Source: a virus. Taken from it: a stretch of 37,761 bases of DNA. The translations under genes were made by a program, and so were the position numbers. The stretch lies in the IMG/VR virus record IMGVR_UViG_3300027648_000001, positions 64,001 to 101,761 of that record; one strand, 5' to 3'. Position 1 is the first letter of the stretch. Every line of letters starts with the position of its first letter. Shown piece by piece: positions 7,856 to 15,204 of this stretch. The notes below the pieces were generated by a model, which had not been told where the DNA came from, did not search any database, and worked only from the letters and a program-made list of their open reading frames with translations.

Positions 7856-10050
7856 TGAGCGAGGACCAGGACACCCTAACAGTCGATCCTTCCAAGGTTA
7901 AGCTCGTATCTAAGGCTAAGCCTACGCTGATGTCTGCCTCTCCTGATAAGAAATCAGGAAGTCCCAATTGGGACAGTGTGGACCCATCCAAAGTCAAGCT
8001 TGTTCAGCGTAAACCAGAACCGCTTTCTGCTCCCGAACGCTTTGCCAGTAGCTACACTGAATCGTTTGGCCTGCCCGCTTATATTACTAAGTGGCCCCAA
8101 GCACTGAAGGACCTAACCGAAGGTCCGTTAGGGAAGGCTGATCCGACTGGCGGTGCGCTGAATGCCGCGTACAACGTTGGCAAAGGTGCAATCCAAGCTT
8201 CTGGTCAAGCTGCACAAGTTGGCCTTGACCGCATGAAACAGCCAGGCTGGGTTAATAAGCTGGCAGGTGGAACGGAATACCTTATAAGTGGGATACCGAT
8301 TCTTGGCCCCTCTGTGGTTAGATCGCAGGAGCAATTTGGTAGGGGCGACTATGCTGGCGGCCTTGGAACCATGACCGGTGTAGCCACACAAATTCTCATG
8401 GGCGACCCGGCGTTCAAAGAAAAACTCGCCGGGGCACCCGCCGCACTGGCAGAAAAAGTAAAATCTATCGTTCGTACAAAAACGAATATCGGTGACGCTG
8501 CCGTTCAGGATGCCCATGCCGCACAGACGGCCAAGAACACAGAGCTTACATCCGAACATCAAGAAGCCGTTAATAAGTGGGCCAAAGAAACACTGAAGGC
8601 TCAAGCTAAACATGAAACGAAAGTGCTTGAAATCATCAATAACAATAAAGATGAAACCCTGGAAGGTTATCTAAAAACGGCCGACGAACTAAAGAAACTT
8701 AACGAGAAACATGCCAAAAAAGTGGCAGAAATGACTCAAGGCCATGCTGAAAAATTAGAACAGGTCCGGAGTAAAAACGCTGAAGCTAAATCTTCCTACG
8801 AAATGGGAAAAGCGGCAACTAAGGCTGCTGGCGAGCAGAGTCAACAGATTTCAGAAAAGCTCCCAGCGGTTCGCGATAGTGCCCTGAAAGCCGCTAAGGA
8901 AGCATATCCAAAGGTCGAGGGCAGCGCTGACGCCGGAGAAGTGTACTCCGACCTCCAAAAATCGCTCGATAGTAAGCTGAAGGGCACTGATAAAGCGCCG
9001 TCTTCGCTAAAGAGCGTGATGGCAGAAATTCAGCCAAAAGAAGGTGAAGGCGAATTCCCGCAAGTAATGGGAGAAAAGCCCGGCCCGGAGTTAGCGGCAA
9101 AGCTGAAAGAGCAGGGCGTTCCTGGGTTTGGTGAAGCTGGTGCTGGCGAGAAGTTAACTTTCGACAAACTCCATGGTTATTACAGCGAAATCGGCCGCCA
9201 GTTGTACGACCGCGACCTACCGGGCGATGAAGCCGCCGCACTGAAGGATGCTCGTGGAAAGATACTTGCCCAGATGGAAAAGTTAGCTAAAGCCGAAGGC
9301 AAGCTAGAGCAATTCCAGGCCGCGCAAAGAAAGTGGATGGAACTGGAAAACACGTTTTATAACACCGCCTCTTCAGCGAAGGGCGGTTCACCCATTGCAC
9401 GAGCATTACAGGCCCGCGATCCCATCACCGGCAAACTGCGTCCGGATTATGTTCAGCAAATTCTGGCTGAACCGAAATCTAATAAGTTGGCCGCTGAACT
9501 ATTGTCACGCTACGGAGAACACGGCGCACCGGTAGCAGAAGTTGGCAGACTACGCAGCGCCACAGATATAGCTAAAGAGGCACCAAAGAAACTTCAACTA
9601 ACCCCGGAGCCGGAATCTCCAGAGTTGCCAGAAAAACCCGAAGCGCCGGAATTTACGCCGCCACCCCTGGACGCGGAAAAAGCTCCGAACGCTCCGGAGT
9701 TAAAACCAAGACCAGAAGCTCCAGAGATAGAAACGTTCGATGCGGAAAAATATCGCCTAGAGCAATTGAAAAAGTTTGCCGAGAGGATGGGTAAGACGTC
9801 ACCATGGGCGCTCGCTTCTTGGGGTATGGGTATTGCAGAAATGTTTATGGGCCAGTTACCGTATGCTTGGATCTATCCAGGATCGAGAGAGTTAATTGCT
9901 GGGGCACTTCGAAATCCAAGGATAGCAAATTGGCTGGCAGAAGGACGTATTTATGGAACCCTTCCGGAAGAAGGTCGCTCGCCTACAGTTTCACCTCTAA
10001 CGCATAGACCACTTAGTCCCACGCCAGAGAAGTCCGACGATTCGCAATAA
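7855..10050 (+). CDS. Large coiled-coil ejection-like virion protein
   Basis: 731 residues. The N-terminus contains the octamer DPSKVKLV twice (about residues 11 and 43). Residues about 215-340 are long Lys/Glu/Ala coiled coil, residues 570-640 are Pro/Glu-rich, and a late aromatic hydrophobic stretch (WALASWGMGIAEMFMGQLPY) may insert in a membrane. This layout suits a phage protein that enters the cell with the DNA. The start overlaps the previous stop as TAATG. A perfect palindrome copy lies at 7961, inside the codons for SPNWD. Confidence 0.5.
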   Translation: MSEDQDTLTVDPSKVKLVSKAKPTLMSASPDKKSGSPNWDSVDPSKVKLVQRKPEPLSAPERFASSYTESFGLPAYITKWPQALKDLTEGPLGKADPTGGALNAAYNVGKGAIQASGQAAQVGLDRMKQPGWVNKLAGGTEYLISGIPILGPSVVRSQEQFGRGDYAGGLGTMTGVATQILMGDPAFKEKLAGAPAALAEKVKSIVRTKTNIGDAAVQDAHAAQTAKNTELTSEHQEAVNKWAKETLKAQAKHETKVLEIINNNKDETLEGYLKTADELKKLNEKHAKKVAEMTQGHAEKLEQVRSKNAEAKSSYEMGKAATKAAGEQSQQISEKLPAVRDSALKAAKEAYPKVEGSADAGEVYSDLQKSLDSKLKGTDKAPSSLKSVMAEIQPKEGEGEFPQVMGEKPGPELAAKLKEQGVPGFGEAGAGEKLTFDKLHGYYSEIGRQLYDRDLPGDEAAALKDARGKILAQMEKLAKAEGKLEQFQAAQRKWMELENTFYNTASSAKGGSPIARALQARDPITGKLRPDYVQQILAEPKSNKLAAELLSRYGEHGAPVAEVGRLRSATDIAKEAPKKLQLTPEPESPELPEKPEAPEFTPPPLDAEKAPNAPELKPRPEAPEIETFDAEKYRLEQLKKFAERMGKTSPWALASWGMGIAEMFMGQLPYAWIYPGSRELIAGALRNPRIANWLAEGRIYGTLPEEGRSPTVSPLTHRPLSPTPEKSDDSQ
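7961..7974. repeat. Palindrome copy, perfect
   Basis: GTCCCAATTGGGAC, inside the large ejection-like gene. Confidence 0.85.
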
Positions 10051-10113
10051 CTACCACTCGTCTTTGTCGAAAAACATGAAGATGATGAAGGCTACAAATA
10101 TAAGGAATTGCAT
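10051..10113 (-). CDS. 20-residue hydrophobic membrane peptide
   Basis: Reads MQFLIFVAFIIFMFFDKDEW: one hydrophobic helix followed by an acidic tail. Its ATG directly follows the TAA of the SprT-like gene (no spacer), and GAGGGG lies about 8 nt upstream, so it could be translated by coupling. The stop abuts the end of the convergent virion gene at 10050. A one-helix phage peptide could disturb the membrane or guide the protease; this is inference, and a chance frame remains possible. Confidence 0.4.
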   Translation of the reverse strand: MQFLIFVAFIIFMFFDKDEW

Positions 10114-10494
10114 TTACAGAAGCCCCTCGTACGCCCCGGCCTTTATTAGACGGCGAATCTCCCTCTTAAATATTTCCCCATGGCCCCGGACAGGATGAAC
10201 TTTTGAGTGGACCATTTCATGAAGGATCGTTTGCCTCACCGAGGTAGCAAATCTACGAGTGTCCCAATTAATTTTTATTGAATGGCAAGGACGGCACAAG
10301 TAGTCCTGGCCAGGCGCAAATTCGCCCATTAGCTCTTCTCCCTTATACGGGCCATCATCGCCCATTTGAGTTGGTAGGGCGTAGCAAATGTCTACCACTG
10401 GTAGATTGTTGTAGAAATAGAGGCGATTGTAGCGATGGAACCAGTACCTAAGCTCTTTATTCCAGTCCATCTTGTGCAGTTTTAACTTAGCCAT
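10114..10494 (-). CDS. SprT-like zinc metalloprotease
   Basis: 126 residues. Residues about 90-100 read ILHEMVHSK, an HExxH zinc/catalytic motif, followed by HGEIFKREIRRLI, where the His of HG is the likely third ligand, as in SprT/Spartan (SprT-like) proteins. The N-terminal KLHKMDWNKELRYWFHRYNRLYFYNNLP is the usual helical cap of the family. Eukaryotic Spartan cuts DNA-protein crosslinks; the role in phages is not established. It lies alone on the minus strand between late and lysis genes. The ribosome site GGGAC is part of a GTCCCAAC half-palindrome 4 nt before the ATG. Confidence 0.85.
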   Translation of the reverse strand: MAKLKLHKMDWNKELRYWFHRYNRLYFYNNLPVVDICYALPTQMGDDGPYKGEELMGEFAPGQDYLCRPCHSIKINWDTRRFATSVRQTILHEMVHSKVHPVRGHGEIFKREIRRLIKAGAYEGLL

Positions 10495-10497
10495 TTT

Positions 10498-10529
10498 GTC
10501 CCAACATTATACACCAAAACAGCAAGCGG
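10498..10529 (-). promoter_or_regulatory. Promoter of the SprT-like gene with half-palindrome
   Basis: On the minus strand a TATAAT (10504-10509) follows the shared element CCGCTTGCTGTT (10518-10529) by 8 nt. Downstream lies the half-site GTTGGGAC (10498-10505), which also gives the Shine-Dalgarno. There is no convincing -35 hexamer at the usual distance, so the shared element may replace it. Confidence 0.55.
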
Positions 10530-10600
10530 CGCAGCCTAAATATTTCTGGTAATCACAGTCTCCAAGTTGATAGAAATGGGGCAGTTCTAAAAGGAAAACT

Positions 10601-10948
10601 ATGAGCGTCGTATCAAATATGTCTCATTATAACTGGAGCGATTGGCTATTGGGGATATTGAAGTCACTTCTCAGTGGCGGATCGTCAGCCATGGTATCGG
10701 GGCTTGGCAGCATGGGCATTGCTCCGGACAAGTTCAATCTGACTAGTTCCATCGGCAACACGTTCAAGTTGATGGGCGTGATGTTTCTGTTCCAAGGGCT
10801 ATACCGCATGTTCGAGTTCCTATCTTTGCATGGGAGTCCTGATCCTATCGCGCTCCAAGTGGCCCTAGACAAGGCCGCCGTGGCTACCAAGGAAGCGCAA
10901 GGTGCGGTGCAGCAAGCAAAAGAAGCTGCTCCGCCTATGGATAAATAA
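10601..10948 (+). CDS. Small membrane protein, holin candidate
   Basis: 115 residues with an amphipathic N-terminus (NWSDWLLGILKSLLSGG), one clear membrane segment near residues 55-76 (FKLMGVMFLFQGLYRMFEFL) and an Ala/Lys/Glu helical tail. AAAGGAAAACT precedes the ATG. It opens the plus-strand cassette that ends in a cell-wall hydrolase, so a holin or other lysis role is the natural reading, but no named holin family was recognised. Confidence 0.5.
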   Translation: MSVVSNMSHYNWSDWLLGILKSLLSGGSSAMVSGLGSMGIAPDKFNLTSSIGNTFKLMGVMFLFQGLYRMFEFLSLHGSPDPIALQVALDKAAVATKEAQGAVQQAKEAAPPMDK

Positions 10949-10965
10949 CCATGCGAGGGGATTCT

Positions 10966-11400
10966 GTGATTCAGCAGTCGCGTACCGAGGCGGACAAGAC
11001 CTCTTCGGTGTCCATTCCGGTTATCAATTTCGTGGACCGGGCGCTGGAGACTGAACGCAGGCTCACGGACTCTGAATCGTTCCGCGTCGAGCGCGAGGTG
11101 GCACATTTAAAGGAACTGCACGCACTGGAGATTAAGATGCTGGGAATACAGCGCGACAAGGATTATGAGGAACTTCAGCGTAGACTCTCGGATCTCAACC
11201 ACGCGCATGCGCAGAACGCCATCGATAAGGGGGGATTCGTACCTTATGCGCTATACAACCAGTTTGTCGATGGGAATGCCAAGTGGCGTGAGGAAGTGAA
11301 CAAGACGCTGAGCGTGACAGCGGGGAAGTCCAGCCAGACTGTGCTCATAATCGGATTCATATTTGCGGTGATCCAGATAGCGTTACACTTCTGGCACTGA
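10966..11400 (+). CDS. Coiled-coil protein with C-terminal membrane anchor
   Basis: About 144 residues: charged helical heptads (ERRLTDSESFRVEREVAHLK...QRRLSDLNHAHAQN), then a C-terminal membrane helix (TVLIIGFIFAVIQIALHF). GTG 10966 has GAGGGG at a good distance; an in-frame ATG at 10951 lacks a ribosome site. Tail-anchored coiled-coil proteins are common next to phage endolysin genes and may act in lysis (holin or spanin-like). It follows the holin candidate closely. Confidence 0.55.
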   Translation: MIQQSRTEADKTSSVSIPVINFVDRALETERRLTDSESFRVEREVAHLKELHALEIKMLGIQRDKDYEELQRRLSDLNHAHAQNAIDKGGFVPYALYNQFVDGNAKWREEVNKTLSVTAGKSSQTVLIIGFIFAVIQIALHFWH

Positions 11401-11401
11401 C

Positions 11402-11593
11402 ATGATGCCTGCACGCACTGAAACAACCACTTGGCTGCACAACACTACCGCAACGCACATGAAAGCCTTACAAGAACCGATCACCATAGTGAATCACGGT
11501 GAGCCAATAGCGGTACTGGTGCCCTATAATTTATTTCTGATTATCCAGAAATCCTTGGTCGCGGGACGGAAGGTTGATGAATCCACTCGATAG
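11402..11593 (+). CDS. Phd/YefM-like antitoxin domain protein (orphan, short)
   Basis: 63 residues. The segment THMKALQEPITIVNHGEPIA followed by VLVPYNLFLII matches the Phd/YefM antitoxin N-terminal fold: helix, then 'EPI.IVNHG.P.AVLVPY', then helix. The C-terminal toxin-binding tail is very short. No partner toxin gene adjoins: the next gene is a wall hydrolase, overlapping by 17 nt. There is no clear Shine-Dalgarno, so translation may be coupled to the previous stop. It may be a repressor, an anti-toxin defence protein or a relic. Confidence 0.6.
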   Translation: MMPARTETTTWLHNTTATHMKALQEPITIVNHGEPIAVLVPYNLFLIIQKSLVAGRKVDESTR

Positions 11594-11993
11594 CTACCGT
11601 CTTGTGCTGGCCGCACTGTGCATCTGGCGCGAGGCTCGCAATCAATCCTATTCAGCGATGCTCGGCGTGGCATTTGTGCTCTACAATCGCATTACTCCTA
11701 CGCATGACCTCATCCACGTAATCACCCAGCGGATGCAATTCTCGTCTATGACCGCAGCGGGCGATACTAATCTTATACTGTGGCCGCAAACTGGCGATGC
11801 CGCTTTTGGCGCGTGCTGTACAGCGGTGGAAACGGTACTTGGAGGCGAAGAGATTACTGTGCCAGACCCTACGAACGGGGCTACGTTCTACTACTCGCCA
11901 CCGCTGACCGCCGCGCCCGCCGCATGGGGGCCTACCGTGGTGAGCGCGGTGATCGATCAGTTGACATTTTGCAAGCCCAGTAGTCCCACTTAG
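11577..11993 (+). CDS. SleB/CwlJ-type cell-wall hydrolase (endolysin candidate)
   Basis: About 138 residues. Residues 8-35 read LVLAALCIWREARNQSYSAM, the Hydrolase_2 (SleB/CwlJ) hallmark with the conserved Glu of REA, followed by AFVLYNR, an 'FSSM' segment and ATFYYSPP near the C-terminus. Family members cleave peptidoglycan glycan strands. No signal peptide is visible, so export would depend on a holin, in line with the membrane proteins just upstream. ATG 11577 follows GGACGGAAGG; the TTG before it is less likely. The stop codon lies inside a palindrome copy. Confidence 0.8.
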   Translation: MNPLDSYRLVLAALCIWREARNQSYSAMLGVAFVLYNRITPTHDLIHVITQRMQFSSMTAAGDTNLILWPQTGDAAFGACCTAVETVLGGEEITVPDPTNGATFYYSPPLTAAPAAWGPTVVSAVIDQLTFCKPSSPT

Positions 11994-11996
11994 GAC
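11983..11996. repeat. Palindrome copy, two mismatches
   Basis: GTCCCACTTAGGAC, overlapping the stop of the wall-hydrolase gene at a convergent junction. Confidence 0.7.
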
Positions 11997-12000
11997 TTCC

Positions 12001-12156
12001 TTACCGGCGTATGAAACCTAAGAGGTACAAAATTAGAACGATAATTAGCACCGTTCCGAGGATACCTAAGCCGCCCCCGGTACCCCATTGACTGTAGCCC
12101 CAGTACCCGCCGCCAAGGCCGAAAATAAGGATAAGCAGGACGATAAGTAGCAGCAT
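12001..12156 (-). CDS. 51-residue Gly-rich double-helix membrane protein (DUF3309-like)
   Basis: Reads as hydrophobic helix (MLLLIVLLILIFGLGGG), a WGYSQWGTGGG turn, a second helix (ILGTVLIIVLILYLLGF) and RR end. This is the pattern of the small DUF3309-type proteins found in many soil bacteria. It follows the stop of the upstream minus gene by 3 nt, so it is probably co-translated. Its stop is 7 nt from that of the convergent hydrolase gene. Function unknown. Confidence 0.7.
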   Translation of the reverse strand: MLLLIVLLILIFGLGGGYWGYSQWGTGGGLGILGTVLIIVLILYLLGFIRR

Positions 12157-12159
12157 GGC

Positions 12160-12447
12160 TTATCCCTTTGTACCCTTCATGGCTCCGCCCGCTGGCGGAT
12201 TAGCGCCAGTGATGGTTACGATCTGCTTGGCGGTCAGGCGTCCGATAACGGTAACGATGAATCCTATTCCTACCAAAATATCCGATACTACCGTGGCCTG
12301 CGGCGTAGTCACGCCGAACAGTTTCCCATACAGCGAAGGGGCAAAAGAGAAAAACAAACTCACCACCGCACCCCAGAAAGTGGTTGACTGGAAAATCGAC
12401 TTGGCCTGTACTAAGTTAAATCCTTCCAGATGTCCCGATGAAGCCAT
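12160..12447 (-). CDS. Two-helix membrane protein, holin-like
   Basis: 95 residues from the ATG at 12447, which has AAGGAG at good spacing; an ATG further upstream would overlap the preceding gene more. Two membrane segments: about residues 21-42 (TTFWGAVVSLFFSFAPSLYG) and 56-76 (VVSDILVGIGFIVTVIGRL), then GRLTAKQ and a Pro/Gly tail. Many phage small holin-like proteins share the order K-S..FWG..., GIGF...GR.TAK. Its neighbour is a papain-like gene. Confidence 0.6.
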   Translation of the reverse strand: MASSGHLEGFNLVQAKSIFQSTTFWGAVVSLFFSFAPSLYGKLFGVTTPQATVVSDILVGIGFIVTVIGRLTAKQIVTITGANPPAGGAMKGTKG

Positions 12448-12457
12448 ATTTTCTCCT

Positions 12458-13252
12458 TTAAGCTGCATTCAATGCTTGTAAGTCGGCGGTCAACGCTTCG
12501 AGATTTAGTAGATTTGGAGCAAGCCCGGAAGACTTGACCAGCCAATCGTTGGTGATTACTGCATAAACCTCATCGCAATACTTCAAGAACCAAGACCAAG
12601 TTAATTCTTGCCGCTCGCCCCAAGTAATGCAGTTGGTTCCGTCCGCGCCGTATCCGAACAGCGGGACAGAATGTCCGCCAGCGATTCCACCATCATCGGC
12701 AATCACTGCCCATGTTTCATTGGCATTCGTTTGATCCATAGCCGAGTTGGGAAGATTAACGCCCAAATCCACGCCGCCAAAGATGTAGATGGCCTGCTTG
12801 ACCGCGTTGATGTTGGTTTGGTCAATCTGCGCCCAGCCGAGGATGTTGTGGCCAGCCAGCCCATTCTTTTGCCAGTAGGCTAGAACGTCCGTGATGGCAC
12901 AGCCGGTATCGGTAGGATTGTTACCACTCGCATCGGTCTGCGATGGGTCGTATCCGGAGATCGCTTCGTACATCGCCAGAACTTCTTCATCGGTTGGTAC
13001 CACCATTGTTCCGGTGTGCGCCGTTACCAGCATGAGCGTGTGAGCGACTTCGGCAATCGTGCAGTCGCCTATCTGGTCGTTAAGGTACATATTCCAAGCA
13101 CCTAGCGGAGGTACTTTCCATTCGCGCCAGGTCTTTTCTGGCGGAACAGGCAGTGTACTTGGATCGGCCTTCAGATAATCAGAGAAGCGAAGAGTTTTCA
13201 GGTTTTTCTTTGGTGCTAGCTTTCCAAGGCGCATTCCTGGTATTCCATTCAT
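12458..13252 (-). CDS. Papain-like cysteine peptidase-fold protein
   Basis: 264 residues. NDQIGDCTIAEVAHTL (about 58-73) carries the Gln and Cys placement of papain-like enzymes, and GGHSVPLFGYGADG (about 197-210) supplies the His, with a late TWG/TWSWFLKY. Together these suggest an intact Gln-Cys-His set; the fourth residue could not be assigned. No signal peptide. GGAGCTATAAAA precedes ATG 13252. Similar stand-alone proteins occur in bacteria and phages without known substrate. It might process host proteins or wall peptides; unproven. Confidence 0.6.
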   Translation of the reverse strand: MNGIPGMRLGKLAPKKNLKTLRFSDYLKADPSTLPVPPEKTWREWKVPPLGAWNMYLNDQIGDCTIAEVAHTLMLVTAHTGTMVVPTDEEVLAMYEAISGYDPSQTDASGNNPTDTGCAITDVLAYWQKNGLAGHNILGWAQIDQTNINAVKQAIYIFGGVDLGVNLPNSAMDQTNANETWAVIADDGGIAGGHSVPLFGYGADGTNCITWGERQELTWSWFLKYCDEVYAVITNDWLVKSSGLAPNLLNLEALTADLQALNAA

Positions 13253-13254
13253 TT

Positions 13255-13446
13255 TTATAGCTCCGGTGGAGGATTAAGATCCTCGATGTCGATGCCTTGC
13301 TTCTCTGCGATAGCTTCGAGCAACTTGCGCAAATAATTAACCGTTGCATTCAACGGGGCCAGGTTAGGGCCGAACTTTAGCGGCTCTTCTTTATCAGAGG
13401 CCAACTTGGTTCTCCCGGTCGAAGAGTTTGTCGTGCTCCACCGCAT
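13255..13446 (-). CDS. Small hypothetical protein
   Basis: 63 residues from ATG 13446, or 49 residues from TTG 13404, which has GGGAG 7 nt upstream and would reduce the overlap with the preceding gene to 11 nt. Visible content: a helical segment (APLNATVNYLRKLLEAIAEKQG) and an acidic, Pro-rich end. No known family recognised. It sits 2 nt before the papain-like gene in an operon-like run. Confidence 0.5.
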   Translation of the reverse strand: MRWSTTNSSTGRTKLASDKEEPLKFGPNLAPLNATVNYLRKLLEAIAEKQGIDIEDLNPPPEL

Positions 13447-13762
13447 GACGTAAGCGAGGGGAAAGCGGGATGCCGAGCTTCACTTTATTCAGGCGGCGTT
13501 CCGCGCACCACTGCTCGATTATTTCTTCACAATACCGGCCAGGTTCAGCTTGGCAATCGTGGGCTGCTTCGCGGAGTTCCAATACCAGCGGGGCGCGGAT
13601 GATAACTTCTACCTGCATATCTCCGCGCTTTCGAATGCGGTGATCGACTCTATAATGAAGCATAGGGTCGTCTTTCTTTTTTCGATCCCCTACCATTACC
13701 CGCGTCCCCATTCTCACAGTGATTCGAAGAAGGAAACGCTGAAGTAAGCCGCTGGCGGGCAC
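13394..13762 (-). CDS. Small protein with possible ribbon-helix-helix fold
   Basis: Up to 122 residues from ATG 13762; a shorter form from the Met of MVGDRKKKDD is plausible. MQVEVIIRAPLVLELREAAH followed by GRYCEEIIEQWCAERRLNK gives strand-helix-helix, the outline of a ribbon-helix-helix DNA-binding unit, but the loop glycine is weak. It overlaps both neighbours. It could be a regulator in the same operon as two HTH proteins; low confidence in the function. Confidence 0.45.
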   Translation of the reverse strand: MPASGLLQRFLLRITVRMGTRVMVGDRKKKDDPMLHYRVDHRIRKRGDMQVEVIIRAPLVLELREAAHDCQAEPGRYCEEIIEQWCAERRLNKVKLGIPLSPRLRHAVEHDKLFDRENQVGL

Positions 13763-14352
13763 TGCACACCGATTGCGGGTGCCCCATAACAGGTGTTGTT
13801 CCAGTCCTTCTTGAATCCGCGACGAGTGCGCTTAATCGGCAGGACCGGGACAGTCATTGAACCGGCTTTGAGTCCTGTATGTGCTACAAGCGCTCTGGTT
13901 GCGACAGAAGGAAGCTCATTCATGAATCCGGAAATTGTGGAGAGGATGATCTGCACTAGGGAAGAAATCAGGCTAAGAAGCCCGCCCTTTAGTCCCAATT
14001 GGGTCAAAAAGGTTCCAAAGTTGTTGACAATATCGGTGAATATAGTTTCGATTTTTTGGAGCACTCCAACCGGGGCAGGTGTAGTGGATTGGTATTCCTT
14101 GATAGCCGCTTCCAGTGCGGTGAACCCAGCCTGGATAGTATTGACAATTAGCTGAATCGGCGCGGCGAGCGGAACACCGTTTGCTTCGAGAATGGCGAGG
14201 ATGGAGTTTACCGCAGCTATCCCGAGCGGAATCCAGTTTTCGATGTCGGTCCAGACATTGCATCCGGACATCTCGATTGTAGCGCCGCCAAGTGCAATAG
14301 CTGCCGCACCAGTGGCCAGATGCCCGGCAAACTCACGACGTGTGATTGCCAT
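13714..14352 (-). CDS. Tat-exported lipoprotein, function unknown
   Basis: 212 residues. The N-terminus MAITRREFAGHLATGAAAIA ends at MSGC, combining a twin-arginine motif (TRREF) with a lipobox-like Cys near residue 31. The body (40-155) is a run of hydrophobic amphipathic helices (SILAILEANG, LISSLVQIILSTISGFM), and the C-terminus has basic RTRRGFKKDW and two Cys. Export through Tat and lipid anchoring would put it on the outside of the inner membrane. Phages use such lipoproteins in superinfection exclusion, but that is inference. A near-perfect palindrome lies at 13992. Confidence 0.6.
   Translation of the reverse strand: MAITRREFAGHLATGAAAIALGGATIEMSGCNVWTDIENWIPLGIAAVNSILAILEANGVPLAAPIQLIVNTIQAGFTALEAAIKEYQSTTPAPVGVLQKIETIFTDIVNNFGTFLTQLGLKGGLLSLISSLVQIILSTISGFMNELPSVATRALVAHTGLKAGSMTVPVLPIKRTRRGFKKDWNNTCYGAPAIGVQCPPAAYFSVSFFESL
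13992..14005. repeat. Palindrome copy, one mismatch
   Basis: GTCCCAATTGGGTC, inside the Tat-lipoprotein gene. Confidence 0.75.
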
Positions 14353-14417
14353 TTAATCTCCCTAAGAGGTACTAGTACTTCGAACTTAGGGGAGTGGAAC
14401 AAATCGAACTTCTGTTA

Positions 14418-14873
14418 TCAAGGGTTTTCTTTCAAAACGAGACTTGCGGCCCATTCTATTAAGTACTCCCGTGCTTCTTCTGGGGAAACTTCCGGTACTA
14501 AGTGGCTGTTGTAGGGTATATTCCTGCGGGAATATTTGTAAATGATGTAATTTCTGACATCGAGCGCCGAGTAGCGTCGATGTTTGTTCAACAATCGGAA
14601 ATTTATTTTACCATTGTCACCTAGTTGTCGCAGACGGCGCGGGCTGACTCCTACAAGGTCGCAGACAATGTTGCCGGTGAAGAGCGGGATACGGTCGGGG
14701 TCTTTAAAAGTCGTACGCCGTTGAGGAAGCGTATCGAGATCGCCGGGGTGCTCTACGTAATATTTACCGCCGCGCCGTACGGCGCGAACTTTGCCGACTT
14801 TGATCCATTTGTAGACTGTCTTTTGCTGGACGCCCGCAAGGGCCTGGAAATGTTTTACCGGTATGAATTTCAT
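14418..14873 (-). CDS. DNA-binding protein with two excisionase/MerR-like HTH units
   Basis: 151 residues. Unit 1, residues 1-45: FQALAGVQQKTVYKWIKVGKVR plus a beta wing (RRGGKYYVE). Unit 2, residues about 63-115: FTGNIVCDLVGVSPRRLRQL, then NKHRRYSALDVRNYIIYK, with the Arg-Arg-Tyr wing typical of MerR/excisionase folds. Two tandem units could bind two half-sites, so this is a candidate ligand for the palindromes and control elements nearby. It overlaps the upstream gene by ATGA. Confidence 0.65.
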   Translation of the reverse strand: MKFIPVKHFQALAGVQQKTVYKWIKVGKVRAVRRGGKYYVEHPGDLDTLPQRRTTFKDPDRIPLFTGNIVCDLVGVSPRRLRQLGDNGKINFRLLNKHRRYSALDVRNYIIYKYSRRNIPYNSHLVPEVSPEEAREYLIEWAASLVLKENP

Positions 14874-15028
14874 TCTTCAGTCTTTACCTTACGCGGTCGC
14901 CCACCTTTGAAGCTTTTTCGCATGAGTGATATACTGCGATAGAACTTCGCGCCCTTGCGGCGCTTGGTAGTCTTGCCGCCAATCCTGCCGATCTTCTGTA
15001 AGTGTTCCGTGGTTAAGTGTTTGGCCAT
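14870..15028 (-). CDS. Small basic AT-hook-like protein
   Basis: 52 residues from ATG 15028: MAKHLTTEHLQKIGRIGGKT, a Lys/Arg-rich middle and the end KGGRPRKVKTEE, which contains an AT-hook core (GRPRK). A longer form from ATG 15163 would run through the control region and is unlikely. It is the first gene of the minus-strand operon, 22 nt downstream of one copy of the shared promoter element. Probably binds DNA. Confidence 0.55.
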   Translation of the reverse strand: MAKHLTTEHLQKIGRIGGKTTKRRKGAKFYRSISLMRKSFKGGRPRKVKTEE

Positions 15029-15047
15029 AGTACTAATGCTAATCCAT

Positions 15048-15105
15048 TCAAACAGCAGGCGACAAGCATTTTCTTGTTGCAAACCGCTTGCTGTTTCATT
15101 ATAAG
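15048..15105. promoter_or_regulatory. Divergent control region with nested inverted repeats
   Basis: AAACAGCAGGCG (15050-15061) and CCGCTTGCTGTTT (15084-15096) form an outer inverted repeat with one mismatch; ACAAG/CTTGT is nested within. On the plus strand TTGCAA (15077-15082), 17 bp and TATAAG (15100-15105) make a promoter-like pair with the right arm as its spacer. The left arm faces the minus-strand operon. An operator governing both operons is the simplest reading; an origin is possible. Confidence 0.55.
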
Positions 15106-15204
15106 TAGTTCTCTGTACCGTCATGTAATACGTGTAATTCTCTAAAACACGATGGTCCGCCACTTAAAATGGGGTGTTTTGTAAGTCCTTATTAAAGGGG
15201 AATC

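Noticed and set aside
10261-10270. Half-palindrome GTCCCAATTA within the SprT-like gene
   Set aside because: Only one arm is kept; five mismatches to the full site, so not counted.
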